Origin: Taibaiella soli | GTDB lineage: Bacteria; Bacteroidota; Bacteroidia; Chitinophagales; Chitinophagaceae | Length of the DNA: 40,698 nucleotides | Direction of reading: 5' to 3' | Assembly: GCF_003236175.1 (NCBI RefSeq) | Contig: NZ_QKTW01000021.1 | Location: forward strand, 1 to 40,698 | Translations under genes and position numbers: made by a program | The notes under the pieces: generated by a model | Seen by the model: only the letters and a program-made list of their open reading frames with translations | The model's database searches: none | What the model was told of the DNA's origin: nothing | Part shown: positions 32,759 to 40,507 of the stretch, in pieces | Layout of the letters: each line of letters opens with the position of its first letter | Position numbering within the stretch: position 1 is the stretch's first letter

Positions 32759-33682
32759 ATGAACCAATTTAATAACAACTCACGCCTTGGCCTACCCAAT
32801 CTGGGCCTTGGCGTGGGTTTACGTAATAAGCACTTCAATCATCTGCTGGAAAATCCACCGGTTGTAGACTGGTTTGAAATCATCTCCGAAAACTTCATGG
32901 ATGATTTTGGATTTGCACGACATGTATTGATGCACATCCGCAAACAGGTGCCAGTAGTGATGCATGGCGTTTCCCTTTCTATCGGCAGCACTGATCCATT
33001 GAACATGGATTATCTGAAAAAACTGAAAACACTTGCTGAAGTTGTAGAACCCGCATGGATTTCCGATCATCTTTGCTGGACCGGGGTCGCTTATGTGAAC
33101 ACACATGATCTGCTACCCATGCCGCTTACCGAAGAAAGCCTGGATCATGTTTGCAGTCGTGTAATGCAGGTACAGGATCATTTACAAAGACCATTAGTTC
33201 TGGAAAATCCATCGACCTATCTGCAATTCAAATCTTCTACAATGCAGGAATGGGAATTTCTTTCAGCGATGGCAAAACGCACCGGTTGCGGTTTGTTGCT
33301 CGATGTAAATAATGTTTTTGTATCTGCACACAATCATGGTTTTGATGCAAGACATTATATTGAAAACCTGCCGCATGAACACATTGTACAAATGCATCTG
33401 GCTGGCCCAACCGATTGCGGCAATCTCTTGATCGACACGCACGACCAGCCTGTTCCTTCTGAAGTATGGAAATTATACCAGCTGGCGCAAAACCTTACTG
33501 GTGGCGTCAGTACGTTATTAGAATGGGATGCGAATATTCCGGATTACCCTGAATTGGTCACTGAATTATTTAAAGCAAAAACGGTCATGCAAGGTTATTT
33601 GCCGGAGATAAAAGTACACACTACGGATGCTACGGTAATTTCTACGCCGGTGCATTTTCAATTGGAAACAAATCATGACTAA
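32759..33682 (+). CDS. DUF692 MNIO enzyme (HvfB/BufB-like RiPP maturase)
   Basis: This 307-residue TIM-barrel protein belongs to the multinuclear non-haem iron-dependent oxidative family, which modifies cysteines (or other residues) in ribosomal peptides. The full motif series is present: [21 protein letters not shown] (His69), ISDHLCWTG (His104), [10 protein letters not shown] (Glu149), [18 protein letters not shown] (Asp182, His193), VQMHLAG (His213), LIDTHDQPV (Asp226/His228) and LLEWDANIP (Glu255). All iron-ligand positions appear intact, so it should be active. It lies between the Cys-rich ferritin-like protein and the DUF2063 gene, overlapping the latter by 8 bases, which strongly suggests a three-gene modification operon. 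Confidence 0.95.
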   Translation: MNQFNNNSRLGLPNLGLGVGLRNKHFNHLLENPPVVDWFEIISENFMDDFGFARHVLMHIRKQVPVVMHGVSLSIGSTDPLNMDYLKKLKTLAEVVEPAWISDHLCWTGVAYVNTHDLLPMPLTEESLDHVCSRVMQVQDHLQRPLVLENPSTYLQFKSSTMQEWEFLSAMAKRTGCGLLLDVNNVFVSAHNHGFDARHYIENLPHEHIVQMHLAGPTDCGNLLIDTHDQPVPSEVWKLYQLAQNLTGGVSTLLEWDANIPDYPELVTELFKAKTVMQGYLPEIKVHTTDATVISTPVHFQLETNHD

Positions 33683-34523
33683 CACTGCTCTTTTACAACA
33701 TTGGATGAAGACGATCATCACGTCTGGCGGTGCATTGCCATATAAACTGCAGAAAGCGCAGCATCATTTTTCTTTAACGGAAGATGACGTAGTATTAGCA
33801 ACGGACAAAGCATCCATTCATGAACGCCTGAATGTATACACCAGCGGATACGTATTACGCCTGCTCGACTGCATGTATGCTGACTTTCCAGTACTGCGAA
33901 AATTTCTTGGTGAAGATTTATTCGACCATTTTGCAAAAGCATATCTGGCATTTCATCCTTCTACTTCTTTTAGTTTATATGATCTCTGCGCGGGCTTTCC
34001 AGCATTTCTGGAACGCACCAAACCAACCGCACAAGTGGCGGAAGAACAGCAGGCATTTCTGGATTTACCAATTGCTTTAGCGATGCTGGAGCGCACAGTA
34101 CATGAGGTTTTACGCATTGCCGGAACGGAAGAACGCATTTCTTTTCAAGAAGATCTTTCTGTTGAAATGATGTTGTTCCAACCACTCACTATTCAGGCAA
34201 ATCCTTGCCTCCGTTTATTGGAATTAAGCTTTCCTGTCTTGCCTTTTTATCATGCTATTCAGCGGGAAGAGGAATATGATTTACCAGAGCCGAAGCAAAG
34301 TTTTGTAGCGGTTTGCAGGAAAAATTACCGACTTCATGCAGAACCAATCCAGGAATGGCAATTTCATTTTCTACGTACCTGCACAGCAGCAATCAGCCTT
34401 ACAGAGGCTACGCAAATAGCAGCGTCTAAAACGGGATTGGATGCGTCTGCCCTACTTGCGGAGCTTTATATCTGGCTTCCGGTGCTGCTGCACAATGGAT
34501 CTATATCGCTGATGGCGGATTAA
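33675..34523 (+). CDS. DUF2063 protein (HvfC/BufC-like MNIO partner)
   Basis: This 282-residue protein's N-terminal half is the DUF2063 domain: [35 protein letters not shown], then [24 protein letters not shown]. In other RiPP operons DUF2063 proteins bind the precursor and escort it to the DUF692 enzyme. The C-terminal half is less conserved, with a helical region ending [22 protein letters not shown] that resembles the winged-helix-like tail of BufC/HvfC. It overlaps the DUF692 gene by 8 bases. No DoxX-like (HvfD/BufD) gene or exporter follows. Confidence 0.92.
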   Translation: MTNTALLQHWMKTIITSGGALPYKLQKAQHHFSLTEDDVVLATDKASIHERLNVYTSGYVLRLLDCMYADFPVLRKFLGEDLFDHFAKAYLAFHPSTSFSLYDLCAGFPAFLERTKPTAQVAEEQQAFLDLPIALAMLERTVHEVLRIAGTEERISFQEDLSVEMMLFQPLTIQANPCLRLLELSFPVLPFYHAIQREEEYDLPEPKQSFVAVCRKNYRLHAEPIQEWQFHFLRTCTAAISLTEATQIAASKTGLDASALLAELYIWLPVLLHNGSISLMAD

Positions 34524-34984
34524 TTTAAAAGTCAAAATTCAAAACCTTCGCTAGAAATCTCTCACGGCGGTACGCTGCTACTACGTCTGCCTTTTATTAC
34601 TCGTATTGGAGAACACACAACGCGGGTCATCGCGAGGAGCCGCTATGCAGTGCAACTGCGGTGGCAACGTGGCGATCTGATTTCGCTTTGCTCCGGGCGA
34701 CACGCATGAGGAGCAAAGACGCAAAAATTTCTCTCACGGCGCCACAACGCTACTACGTCTGTTTTTGTTGCACGTTGGATACAATCCACAAATGACTAAG
34801 TGTAGCATATCATTTTTCCGTCCACGAAATCAGGTTGCCACTTCGTTTCCACAGCTTTGCTGTTTGCCAACTCATCGCAATGACCACGTTTTTATATAAC
34901 TCATGTTATTATACTCGCGTTTGGCAATTCTCATGCACAGCAAACACATTTCCCACATTCATCACATTGCCCCACATTAATTCC
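34524..34984. repeat. Repeat-rich spacer after the MNIO operon
   Basis: There is no gene and no clear terminator for the operon. TCTCTCACGGCG...GCTACTACGTCTG occurs twice as a direct repeat (about 34558-34591 and 34733-34764). Two copies of the GCGAGGAG...CTGATTTCGC element occur, one forward (34626-34686) and one reversed (34825-34884). The reversed one matches 10508-10568. Confidence 0.6.
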
Positions 34985-35020
34985 AAATCAGCGATCGAAA
35001 AATCAGACATCAGCGATTCT
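34985..35020. repeat. Heptamer array before the DUF1684 gene
   Basis: AAATCAG, CGATCGA (with one extra A), AAATCAG, ACATCAG, CGATTCT. The same words occur at 2186-2220 and 23927-23944. Confidence 0.7.
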
Positions 35021-35023
35021 CTT

Positions 35024-35031
35024 TACTTTTG
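35024..35031 (+). promoter_or_regulatory. -7 box for the DUF1684 gene (TACTTTTG)
   Basis: An exact TAnnTTTG match ending four bases before the ATG, implying a leaderless or nearly leaderless transcript if used. Confidence 0.4.
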
Positions 35032-35035
35032 ATGA

Positions 35036-35641
35036 ATGAAATTCATTCTCTCCTGCATAGTACTCCTTTTTTCTTTTCAGGTAAATGCTCAAAGCAATTA
35101 CGCCGATAGCATCTATAAACATCGAGAAAAATATAAACAGGAATTCCTCGAAGACAACAGAAGTCCGCTGAAGGCGGCTGATACTGGTTATCTTCGTTTC
35201 TTTACTCCGGATAAAAACTACCGTATATCTGCTACATTTACGCGAACGCCGAAGGCGAAAACATTTGACATGCCCACACACAGTGGCAAGCTGAAAAAAT
35301 ATCGCCAATACGGTTTGCTGACGTTTAAGATTCATGATACCACGCAAACGCTGGAAATCTATCAGGGCATTGATCTGATGAAGCAAAAAGGATTGGAAGA
35401 CTATCTTTTTATTCCATTCACGGATATGACCAATTATGTAACCACTTATGCCGGTGGCCGCTATATTGACCTACGTATCGGTGATATCAAAAACGGAAAA
35501 TTGCTGCTTGATTTCAATAAATGCTACAATCCTTACTGCGCTTACGCAGATGGTTTTTCTTGTCCGATCCCACCAGATGCAAATAAACTGAAAGTGGCAG
35601 TCCCTGTGGGGGAAATGCTTTTTGGGCGAGTTGACAATTGA
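35036..35641 (+). CDS. Secreted DUF1684 protein
   Basis: This 201-residue protein has a signal peptide (VLLFSFQVNAQ, about 1-19). It shows the full DUF1684 pattern: YLRFFTPDKNYRISATF, MPTHSGKLKKYRQYGLLTFK, LFIPFTDMTNYVTTYAGGRY, LLLDFNKCYNPYCAYADGFS and CPIPPDANKLKVAVPVGE. The biochemical role of the family is not established. The final residues (RVDN) and the TGA stop are encoded by a heptamer repeat array, so the natural C-terminus may have been replaced by repeat sequence. Confidence 0.9.
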   Translation: MKFILSCIVLLFSFQVNAQSNYADSIYKHREKYKQEFLEDNRSPLKAADTGYLRFFTPDKNYRISATFTRTPKAKTFDMPTHSGKLKKYRQYGLLTFKIHDTTQTLEIYQGIDLMKQKGLEDYLFIPFTDMTNYVTTYAGGRYIDLRIGDIKNGKLLLDFNKCYNPYCAYADGFSCPIPPDANKLKVAVPVGEMLFGRVDN

Positions 35642-35657
35642 CAGCTGACAGTTGACA
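35630..35657. repeat. Heptamer array at the 3' end of the DUF1684 gene
   Basis: GTTGACA, ATTGACA, GCTGACA, GTTGACA. The gene's stop codon (35639-35641) is the TGA of the second unit. Confidence 0.8.
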
Positions 35658-35676
35658 ATGGCTAGTTACCACGTTT

Positions 35677-35973
35677 GTCATCCTGATGAAGGAAGGATCT
35701 CGCACAATGTGTACACGTATTCTTGCGGGATGTCTCCTTCGTCGACATGACCATTTTGTTATATAATTTCACTCGCGTTGGTCATCCCGATGAAAGAGGG
35801 ATCCCGCGTATTCTGCGTTTACATATTTAGCAGGATATCTCTTGTCGATATGACATGGTGGTTATACAATTTGCACCAAACACCACCACTCGCATTTGTC
35901 CTCCTGACGAAGGAAGGATCCCGCGCAATGTGTGCATGTATTCTCGCGGGATATCTCCTGCCGTCGATATGAC
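35677..35973. repeat. Three tandemly spaced palindromic elements (GTCAT...ATGAC)
   Basis: Copies at 35677-35751, 35781-35854 and 35898-35973 each open GTCNTCCNGANGAA.GA.GGATC and close with an inverted half ending TCGANATGAC, so each folds as an imperfect hairpin of about 75 bases. Short AT-rich stretches ending CTCGC.TTTG or CGTTG separate them. Related half-elements lie at 6881, 18332, 23872 and 40466. Confidence 0.75.
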
Positions 35974-36020
35974 ATTGTAATAGCCACCCATTTTTTGAAT
36001 TCCGAATTCGACTTAAAACA

Positions 36021-36044
36021 AAAAAGCCGCTCACGCGGCTTTTT
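36021..36044 (-). terminator. Terminator after the GldM-like gene
   Basis: A perfect 10-bp stem AAAAAGCCGC / GCGGCTTTTT with loop TCAC abuts the stop codon. The minus-strand T-run is within the stem base. Confidence 0.85.
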
Positions 36045-36521
36045 CTATTTTGTCAGTACAAATTTCATTGATTTACCGGGAACTACTGCCCCATCTACCG
36101 TTCGGACCGCGACATGCTCAAAATAAGCAGTATCACCACGTTTAGAACGTTCGACGAGTGAGCTCTTCAAATAGGCAGGTAATGTATCACCTTTACAAAC
36201 TTCGCTCAGCAGTTCTACTCTTTCAATCGGGTTGCCTACAGAATCTTCGAAGATACCACGTTCAGCATAGCTAAAAGTAAAACCACTTACTGTGCCTACA
36301 CCCATGTCGGTTTTCAGACCTTGTGCTACCAGCGAGTCAAACTGATGTTTGGTAATTTCACCGCCGCTGAGCAAAGAATTACCGAGATAAACCTGTGTTT
36401 CTTTCATTGCCACCGGAGGTGTTACAGGTTTCTTCATTTCCTTCTTTGGCTTCTGTGCCCACACCGCCATACTGAAAAGGCATAGCGCCACCGATCCGAT
36501 ATAAAAACTAACGTGCTTCAT
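36045..36521 (-). CDS. Small secreted protein resembling a GldM C-terminal domain
   Basis: This 158-residue protein has a signal peptide (about 1-22, MAVWAQ) and a Lys/Pro-rich linker. One beta-domain follows: VYLGNSLLSGGEITKHQFDS, VGTVSGFTFSYAERG, then RSKRGDTAYFEHVAVRTVDG. The pattern of an SGGxI strand, a V.GF.F/FSY strand and a RGDxxYFExI..xxxDG ending recalls the last domain of the T9SS/gliding protein GldM, but as a single stand-alone domain. The homology is inferred by eye and not certain. It lies 10 bases after valS on the same strand and shares its terminator. Confidence 0.65.
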   Translation of the reverse strand: MKHVSFYIGSVALCLFSMAVWAQKPKKEMKKPVTPPVAMKETQVYLGNSLLSGGEITKHQFDSLVAQGLKTDMGVGTVSGFTFSYAERGIFEDSVGNPIERVELLSEVCKGDTLPAYLKSSLVERSKRGDTAYFEHVAVRTVDGAVVPGKSMKFVLTK

Positions 36522-36531
36522 TAGTAAAAGT

Positions 36532-39159
36532 TTAAAGCGAGCTCAGGCTTTCTTCAAGTACCTTAATTTTGGCCTGGGCGTCTGATTGTTTTTTACGCTC
36601 CGCTTCAATGATCTCCGGTTTTGCATTCGAAACAAAACGTTCGTTACTCAGTTTCTTATCTACACTGGCCAAAAATCCTTTCAGATATTCGAGGTCTTTT
36701 GCCAGCTGTTCTTTCTGCACACCGAAATCGATCACCTTACCGAAAGCTTCAATATACAACTTATCTGTGTTTACTACTACAGCGATCGAAGAAGCAGGTT
36801 GCTCCGAAGTAAATTTAATTTCTTCTGCATTTACCTGACGTTGTAAGATATCAAGCGTCGCGTTATAGAAATCTTTATGCTGCGTATCCACAGACAGAAT
36901 GATCTGATCTTTTGGTTTGAACTGGTTTTTGTTGCGCGCATCACGAACGCTGGTGATCACATCCTGCAGCATCGCTCCCTGTTTCAGGATCGTAGCATTA
37001 TCTGTATTGTAAGCAGGCATTGCCAGCGGCATCAGATCATCGCCCATTTTGCGGCCACGCAGTAAGTGATAAATTTCTTCCGTTACGAATGGCATATACG
37101 GATGCAGCAATTGCAACAGCTGTTCGAAGATCGAAATGGTTTTATCAAATACTTTCGCAGAAACCGGTTGCTCAAAACCAGGTTTTACCCATTCCAGATA
37201 CCAGGAACAAAAATCATTCCAGATAAGGGTATAAATTGTTTTCAGCGCTTCGCTCAGACGGAAATCTTTGAACATCGCTTCCAGCTCAACGCCAGTCTCC
37301 GCTATGCGTTGCTCCATCCAATGAATGGCAAACTGTGCATATTCATCTGATGTTTCATCAGAAACGCGTTCTTCCCAGCCTTTTACAAGCTTCATCGCAT
37401 TCCAGATCTTGTTGGAGAAATTACGGCCCTGTTCCAGCTGACTTTCATCAAACAGCAGATCATTACCCGCCGGAGAAGAAATCATTACAGAGAAACGAAC
37501 CGCATCGGCGCCAAAATCATCAATCAACGCCAGCAAATCAGGAGAATTGCCCAAAGATTTACTCATTTTGCGGCCTTGCTTATCTCTTACGATACCGGTA
37601 AAATAAACCTTGTCAAAAGGCTTTTTACCCATGTATTCATAACCAGACATAATCATACGCGCTACCCAGAAAAAGATAATTTCAGGAGCCGTTACAAGTG
37701 TGCTGGTCGGATAATAATATTGCAGGTCTGCATTATTTGGATTTTCGTTCCAGCCAAATACTTCCATTGGCCATAACCAGCTGCTGAACCATGTATCCAG
37801 ACAATCATCTTCCTGACGGATCTGATCGATGGTCAATGATGCATCGCTTTTAGATAATTCTGCAAACGCCTCTTCAAGTGTTGCAGCAACTGTCATTTTG
37901 TTATCTGGCGTGTACCATGCAGGAATTCGATGGCCCCACCAAAGCTGGCGACTGATACACCAATCTTTGATATTACCCATCCAGTGACGATACAGGTTTT
38001 TAAACTTCGCAGGATAGAACGCTATGTCATCTTCCATTACTGCTTCCAGTGCAGGCTTCGCGAGATCTTCCATTTTGCACCACCACTGCATAGACAAACG
38101 TGGCTCAATTACCGCATCTGTTCTTTCAGAGTGACCAACCTGGTTTGTGTATTCTTCTTCTTTAATCAGATTACCTGATTCTTTCAGCGCTACAACGATT
38201 TTTTTACGAACTGCAAAACGGTCTTCACCAATGTATAACGTAGCTGCTTCACTCATTGTACCGTCATCGTTCAGTGTATCGATTACCGGTAAATTATGTT
38301 TCAAGCCGAGGTTGTAGTCATTCAAATCGTGTGCTGGCGTTACTTTCAGCGCACCAGTACCAAATTCCATATCGATGTATTCGTCGAAAATGATCGGAAT
38401 ACGACGGTTGATCAATGGTACAAAAGCGAACTTGCCTTTCAAATGCGCGTAACGCGGATCGTTCGGATGTACACAGATTGCAGTATCACCCAAAATGGTT
38501 TCGGGACGTACAGTTGCAATCGTGATATATTCTTCCCGCTCGGTATCGAGACGATACTGAACATAGTACAGCTTAGAATTCGTTTGCTTGAAGATTACTT
38601 CTTCATCGCTGAGTGCCGTTTTTGCGCGCGGATCCCAGTTGATCATTTTTACGCCGCGATAGATCAGACCTTTGTTGTAGAGATCCAGAAATACGCGAAT
38701 AACTGCTGCGTAATAATCTTTATCCATGGTGAAATGCGTACGGTCCCAATCCAATGCACAGCCGAGTTTTTTCAACTGTTGCAGGATGATGCCACCATAT
38801 TTCTCTTTCCATTCCCATGCATATTTCAAAAACTCATCGCGCGACAAGTCTTTTTTATCAATTCCTTTTTCGCGAAGCATTGCTACTACTTTTGCTTCGG
38901 TAGCAATAGACGCGTGGTCGGTACCAGGAACCCAACAAGTGTTGAAGCCTTGCATTTTCGCACGGCGGATCAATACATCCTGAACGGTATTGTTCAAAGC
39001 GTGTCCCATATGCAGGACGCCTGTGACATTGGGTGGCGGCATGACTATCGTGTACGCCGGACGTTCGTCGGGTACAGAATGAAAATAACCTGCCTGGTTC
39101 CAATGTTCATACCATTGTAGTTCTGATTCGCGGTGCTGAAAATTTTTACTTAGTTCCAT
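36532..39159 (-). CDS. valS: Valyl-tRNA synthetase, class I
   Basis: From the ATG at 39159 the enzyme is 875 residues and begins MELSKNFQHRESELQWYEHW, the normal family start. An upstream ATG would add 23 unrelated residues that overlap the predicted promoter. PPPNVTGVLHMGHAL contains the HIGH-type motif (HMGH, about 50-53). The CP1 editing domain includes TVRPETILGDTAICVHP. KMSKS is present in GRKMSKSLGNSPD. The C-terminal coiled coil (LAKDLEYLKGFLASVDKKLS) is intact. It charges tRNA-Val. Confidence 0.98.
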   Translation of the reverse strand: MELSKNFQHRESELQWYEHWNQAGYFHSVPDERPAYTIVMPPPNVTGVLHMGHALNNTVQDVLIRRAKMQGFNTCWVPGTDHASIATEAKVVAMLREKGIDKKDLSRDEFLKYAWEWKEKYGGIILQQLKKLGCALDWDRTHFTMDKDYYAAVIRVFLDLYNKGLIYRGVKMINWDPRAKTALSDEEVIFKQTNSKLYYVQYRLDTEREEYITIATVRPETILGDTAICVHPNDPRYAHLKGKFAFVPLINRRIPIIFDEYIDMEFGTGALKVTPAHDLNDYNLGLKHNLPVIDTLNDDGTMSEAATLYIGEDRFAVRKKIVVALKESGNLIKEEEYTNQVGHSERTDAVIEPRLSMQWWCKMEDLAKPALEAVMEDDIAFYPAKFKNLYRHWMGNIKDWCISRQLWWGHRIPAWYTPDNKMTVAATLEEAFAELSKSDASLTIDQIRQEDDCLDTWFSSWLWPMEVFGWNENPNNADLQYYYPTSTLVTAPEIIFFWVARMIMSGYEYMGKKPFDKVYFTGIVRDKQGRKMSKSLGNSPDLLALIDDFGADAVRFSVMISSPAGNDLLFDESQLEQGRNFSNKIWNAMKLVKGWEERVSDETSDEYAQFAIHWMEQRIAETGVELEAMFKDFRLSEALKTIYTLIWNDFCSWYLEWVKPGFEQPVSAKVFDKTISIFEQLLQLLHPYMPFVTEEIYHLLRGRKMGDDLMPLAMPAYNTDNATILKQGAMLQDVITSVRDARNKNQFKPKDQIILSVDTQHKDFYNATLDILQRQVNAEEIKFTSEQPASSIAVVVNTDKLYIEAFGKVIDFGVQKEQLAKDLEYLKGFLASVDKKLSNERFVSNAKPEIIEAERKKQSDAQAKIKVLEESLSSL

Positions 39160-39197
39160 TGTACTAAAATACTTACAATAAGCTGTTTTTGAGTCTG

Positions 39198-39205
39198 CAA
39201 AGATA
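39198..39205 (-). promoter_or_regulatory. -7 box for valS (TATCTTTG)
   Basis: An exact TAnnTTTG match followed by CAGAC, the common Bacteroidota context. It gives a leader of about 30 bases. Confidence 0.6.
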
Positions 39206-39332
39206 ATAGTTTTGCGCGGCCAATCCACCCCGGCGCAGCTTTAAGAAATTGTACCCTCTTACTGCGTTTCTTCGAGTGAAATAATGTTTTGTCGATTACA
39301 TATTTAGCGTATCTTCAAACAAATAAGAATTT

Positions 39333-39770
39333 ATGCGTTACGTAATTTCTTTTGCCACATGCATCTTTCTAATGTCATGCAGTGCTTCTAAACACGAAGA
39401 ATCCAGCTCAGGCATTTCCAAAGACGCACTCAGTCATCTCCAGAATACAAGATGGGAATTACATAATCTGCCAGACACCTCGTTACCCAAGATGCAAAAA
39501 CCTGTTTTTATCATTTTTAGCAAAAACGGTTTGTCGCTGAACGGATATGCCGGATGCAACAGCTTTCACGGATCTTACAAAACAGATGAAAAAGGTTTGC
39601 ACATCGGCAATCTGGCAATGACTAAAATGATGTGTGAGTACAGCGCCGTTGAGCAAAAATTTCTCCACGCTGTTGGTACCGCAGATAATTTTATCATTCA
39701 TGGCCAGGAAATGGAATTACTCAGTAATGATAAACCAGTGGCATCATTTACGGCCGTACATCTTCAGTAA
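39333..39770 (+). CDS. META-domain lipoprotein, copy 1
   Basis: This 145-residue lipoprotein has a lipobox FLMSC (Cys about 16). The HslJ/META domain shows TRWELHNLPDTSLP, SLNGYAGCNSFHGSYK (the family's G.GCN.F.G.Y), MTKMMCEYSAVEQKFLHAV (T.MaC.......E..F..AL) and a closing strand. META/HslJ-type proteins are linked to envelope stress tolerance in other bacteria; the precise function is unknown. A close paralogue follows 93 bases downstream. Confidence 0.88.
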   Translation: MRYVISFATCIFLMSCSASKHEESSSGISKDALSHLQNTRWELHNLPDTSLPKMQKPVFIIFSKNGLSLNGYAGCNSFHGSYKTDEKGLHIGNLAMTKMMCEYSAVEQKFLHAVGTADNFIIHGQEMELLSNDKPVASFTAVHLQ

Positions 39771-39791
39771 ATCAAACTGAAAATGTGCTGA

Positions 39792-39823
39792 TTTGAAAAT
39801 GTGCAAATACGATCGTATTGTTG
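39792..39823 (+). promoter_or_regulatory. Candidate promoter of META copy 2
   Basis: TTTG, a 20-base spacer, then TATTGTTG (one mismatch to TAnnTTTG). It would let the second copy be expressed separately. Confidence 0.35.
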
Positions 39824-39863
39824 TAAACCGATCACAAATCGCAAATAGAAAATCTTAAATATC

Positions 39864-40304
39864 ATGCGCTATCTCCTCCTCTTCATACTTTGTATTTCGC
39901 TTTGGTCTTGTAGCACCAGCAAAACAACTTCAAAGAAAGAACCAATCTCTAAGGATGCGCTGGCGCAGCTGCAGGATAAAAGATGGGTGCTGCAGAAACT
40001 ACCGGATACAACTGTTCCTAAAATGACCAAGCAGATCTATATCCTGTTTGATAAAAATGGTGTAGAAGTAAAAGGCTTTGGCGGTTGCAACGGCTTTGGC
40101 GGCTCGTACAAAACGGACGATAAAGGTCTTCATCTCAGCAATATGATCTCTACGCAAATGTGGTGTGACTATGGTCCGGTCGAACAAAAATTTATGCACG
40201 CCATTCAGGATTGCGACAACTTTATTATCACTGGTGACGACATGCAATTGCTGAAAAACAATAAGCCCGTGGCGTATTTCACAGCTGTTTATTTGAATAA
40301 CTAG
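39864..40304 (+). CDS. META-domain lipoprotein, copy 2
   Basis: This 146-residue tandem duplicate of the preceding gene has lipobox SLWSC and ISKDALAQLQDKRWVLQKLP. It also has the hallmark VKGFGGCNGFGGSYKTDDKG, then STQMWCDYGPVEQKFMHAI and ITGDDMQLLKNNKPVAYF. The two proteins align end to end, with the greatest drift in the lipoprotein linker. The conserved Cys pair (GGCN and MWC / AGCN and MMC) is present in both and could form a disulfide. A repeat follows immediately downstream. Confidence 0.88.
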   Translation: MRYLLLFILCISLWSCSTSKTTSKKEPISKDALAQLQDKRWVLQKLPDTTVPKMTKQIYILFDKNGVEVKGFGGCNGFGGSYKTDDKGLHLSNMISTQMWCDYGPVEQKFMHAIQDCDNFIITGDDMQLLKNNKPVAYFTAVYLNN

Positions 40305-40507
40305 ATCACAGGCTTGTCCGCTGACGCGCAGCGTTCGCGTGTTTAAAAGTCGTGTCAGTTTGAAACTGAAGTCACCTGCCAGTTTCAAACTGGCAACCAT
40401 ATAGATACAGGTGGCCCTTCGGAACACCCGCGCCAGCAATAAAACAAAATCCCCAGGTCATTTATGCTTCGACTCCGCTCAGCATGACAAACTTCGAGTT
40501 CCGCTCA
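40305..40507. repeat. Dispersed repeats before the right-hand IS
   Basis: CCAGTTTCAAACTGG and CAGTTTGAAACTG palindromes (40357-40395) precede GGTGGCCCTTCGGAACACC (40410-40428, family of 30342). CTTCGACTCCGCTCAGCATGAC (first 20 bases from 40468) is a copy of the common GTCATGCTGAGCGGAGTCG element. There is no gene. Confidence 0.6.

Noticed and set aside
38296-39120. 274-codon open frame antisense to valS, and a 361-codon frame antisense to lysS (29052-30137)
   Set aside because: Both mirror strongly conserved synthetase genes. The predicted proteins are low in recognisable motifs and rich in Phe/Ile/His/Arg, as expected for reverse-strand shadows.
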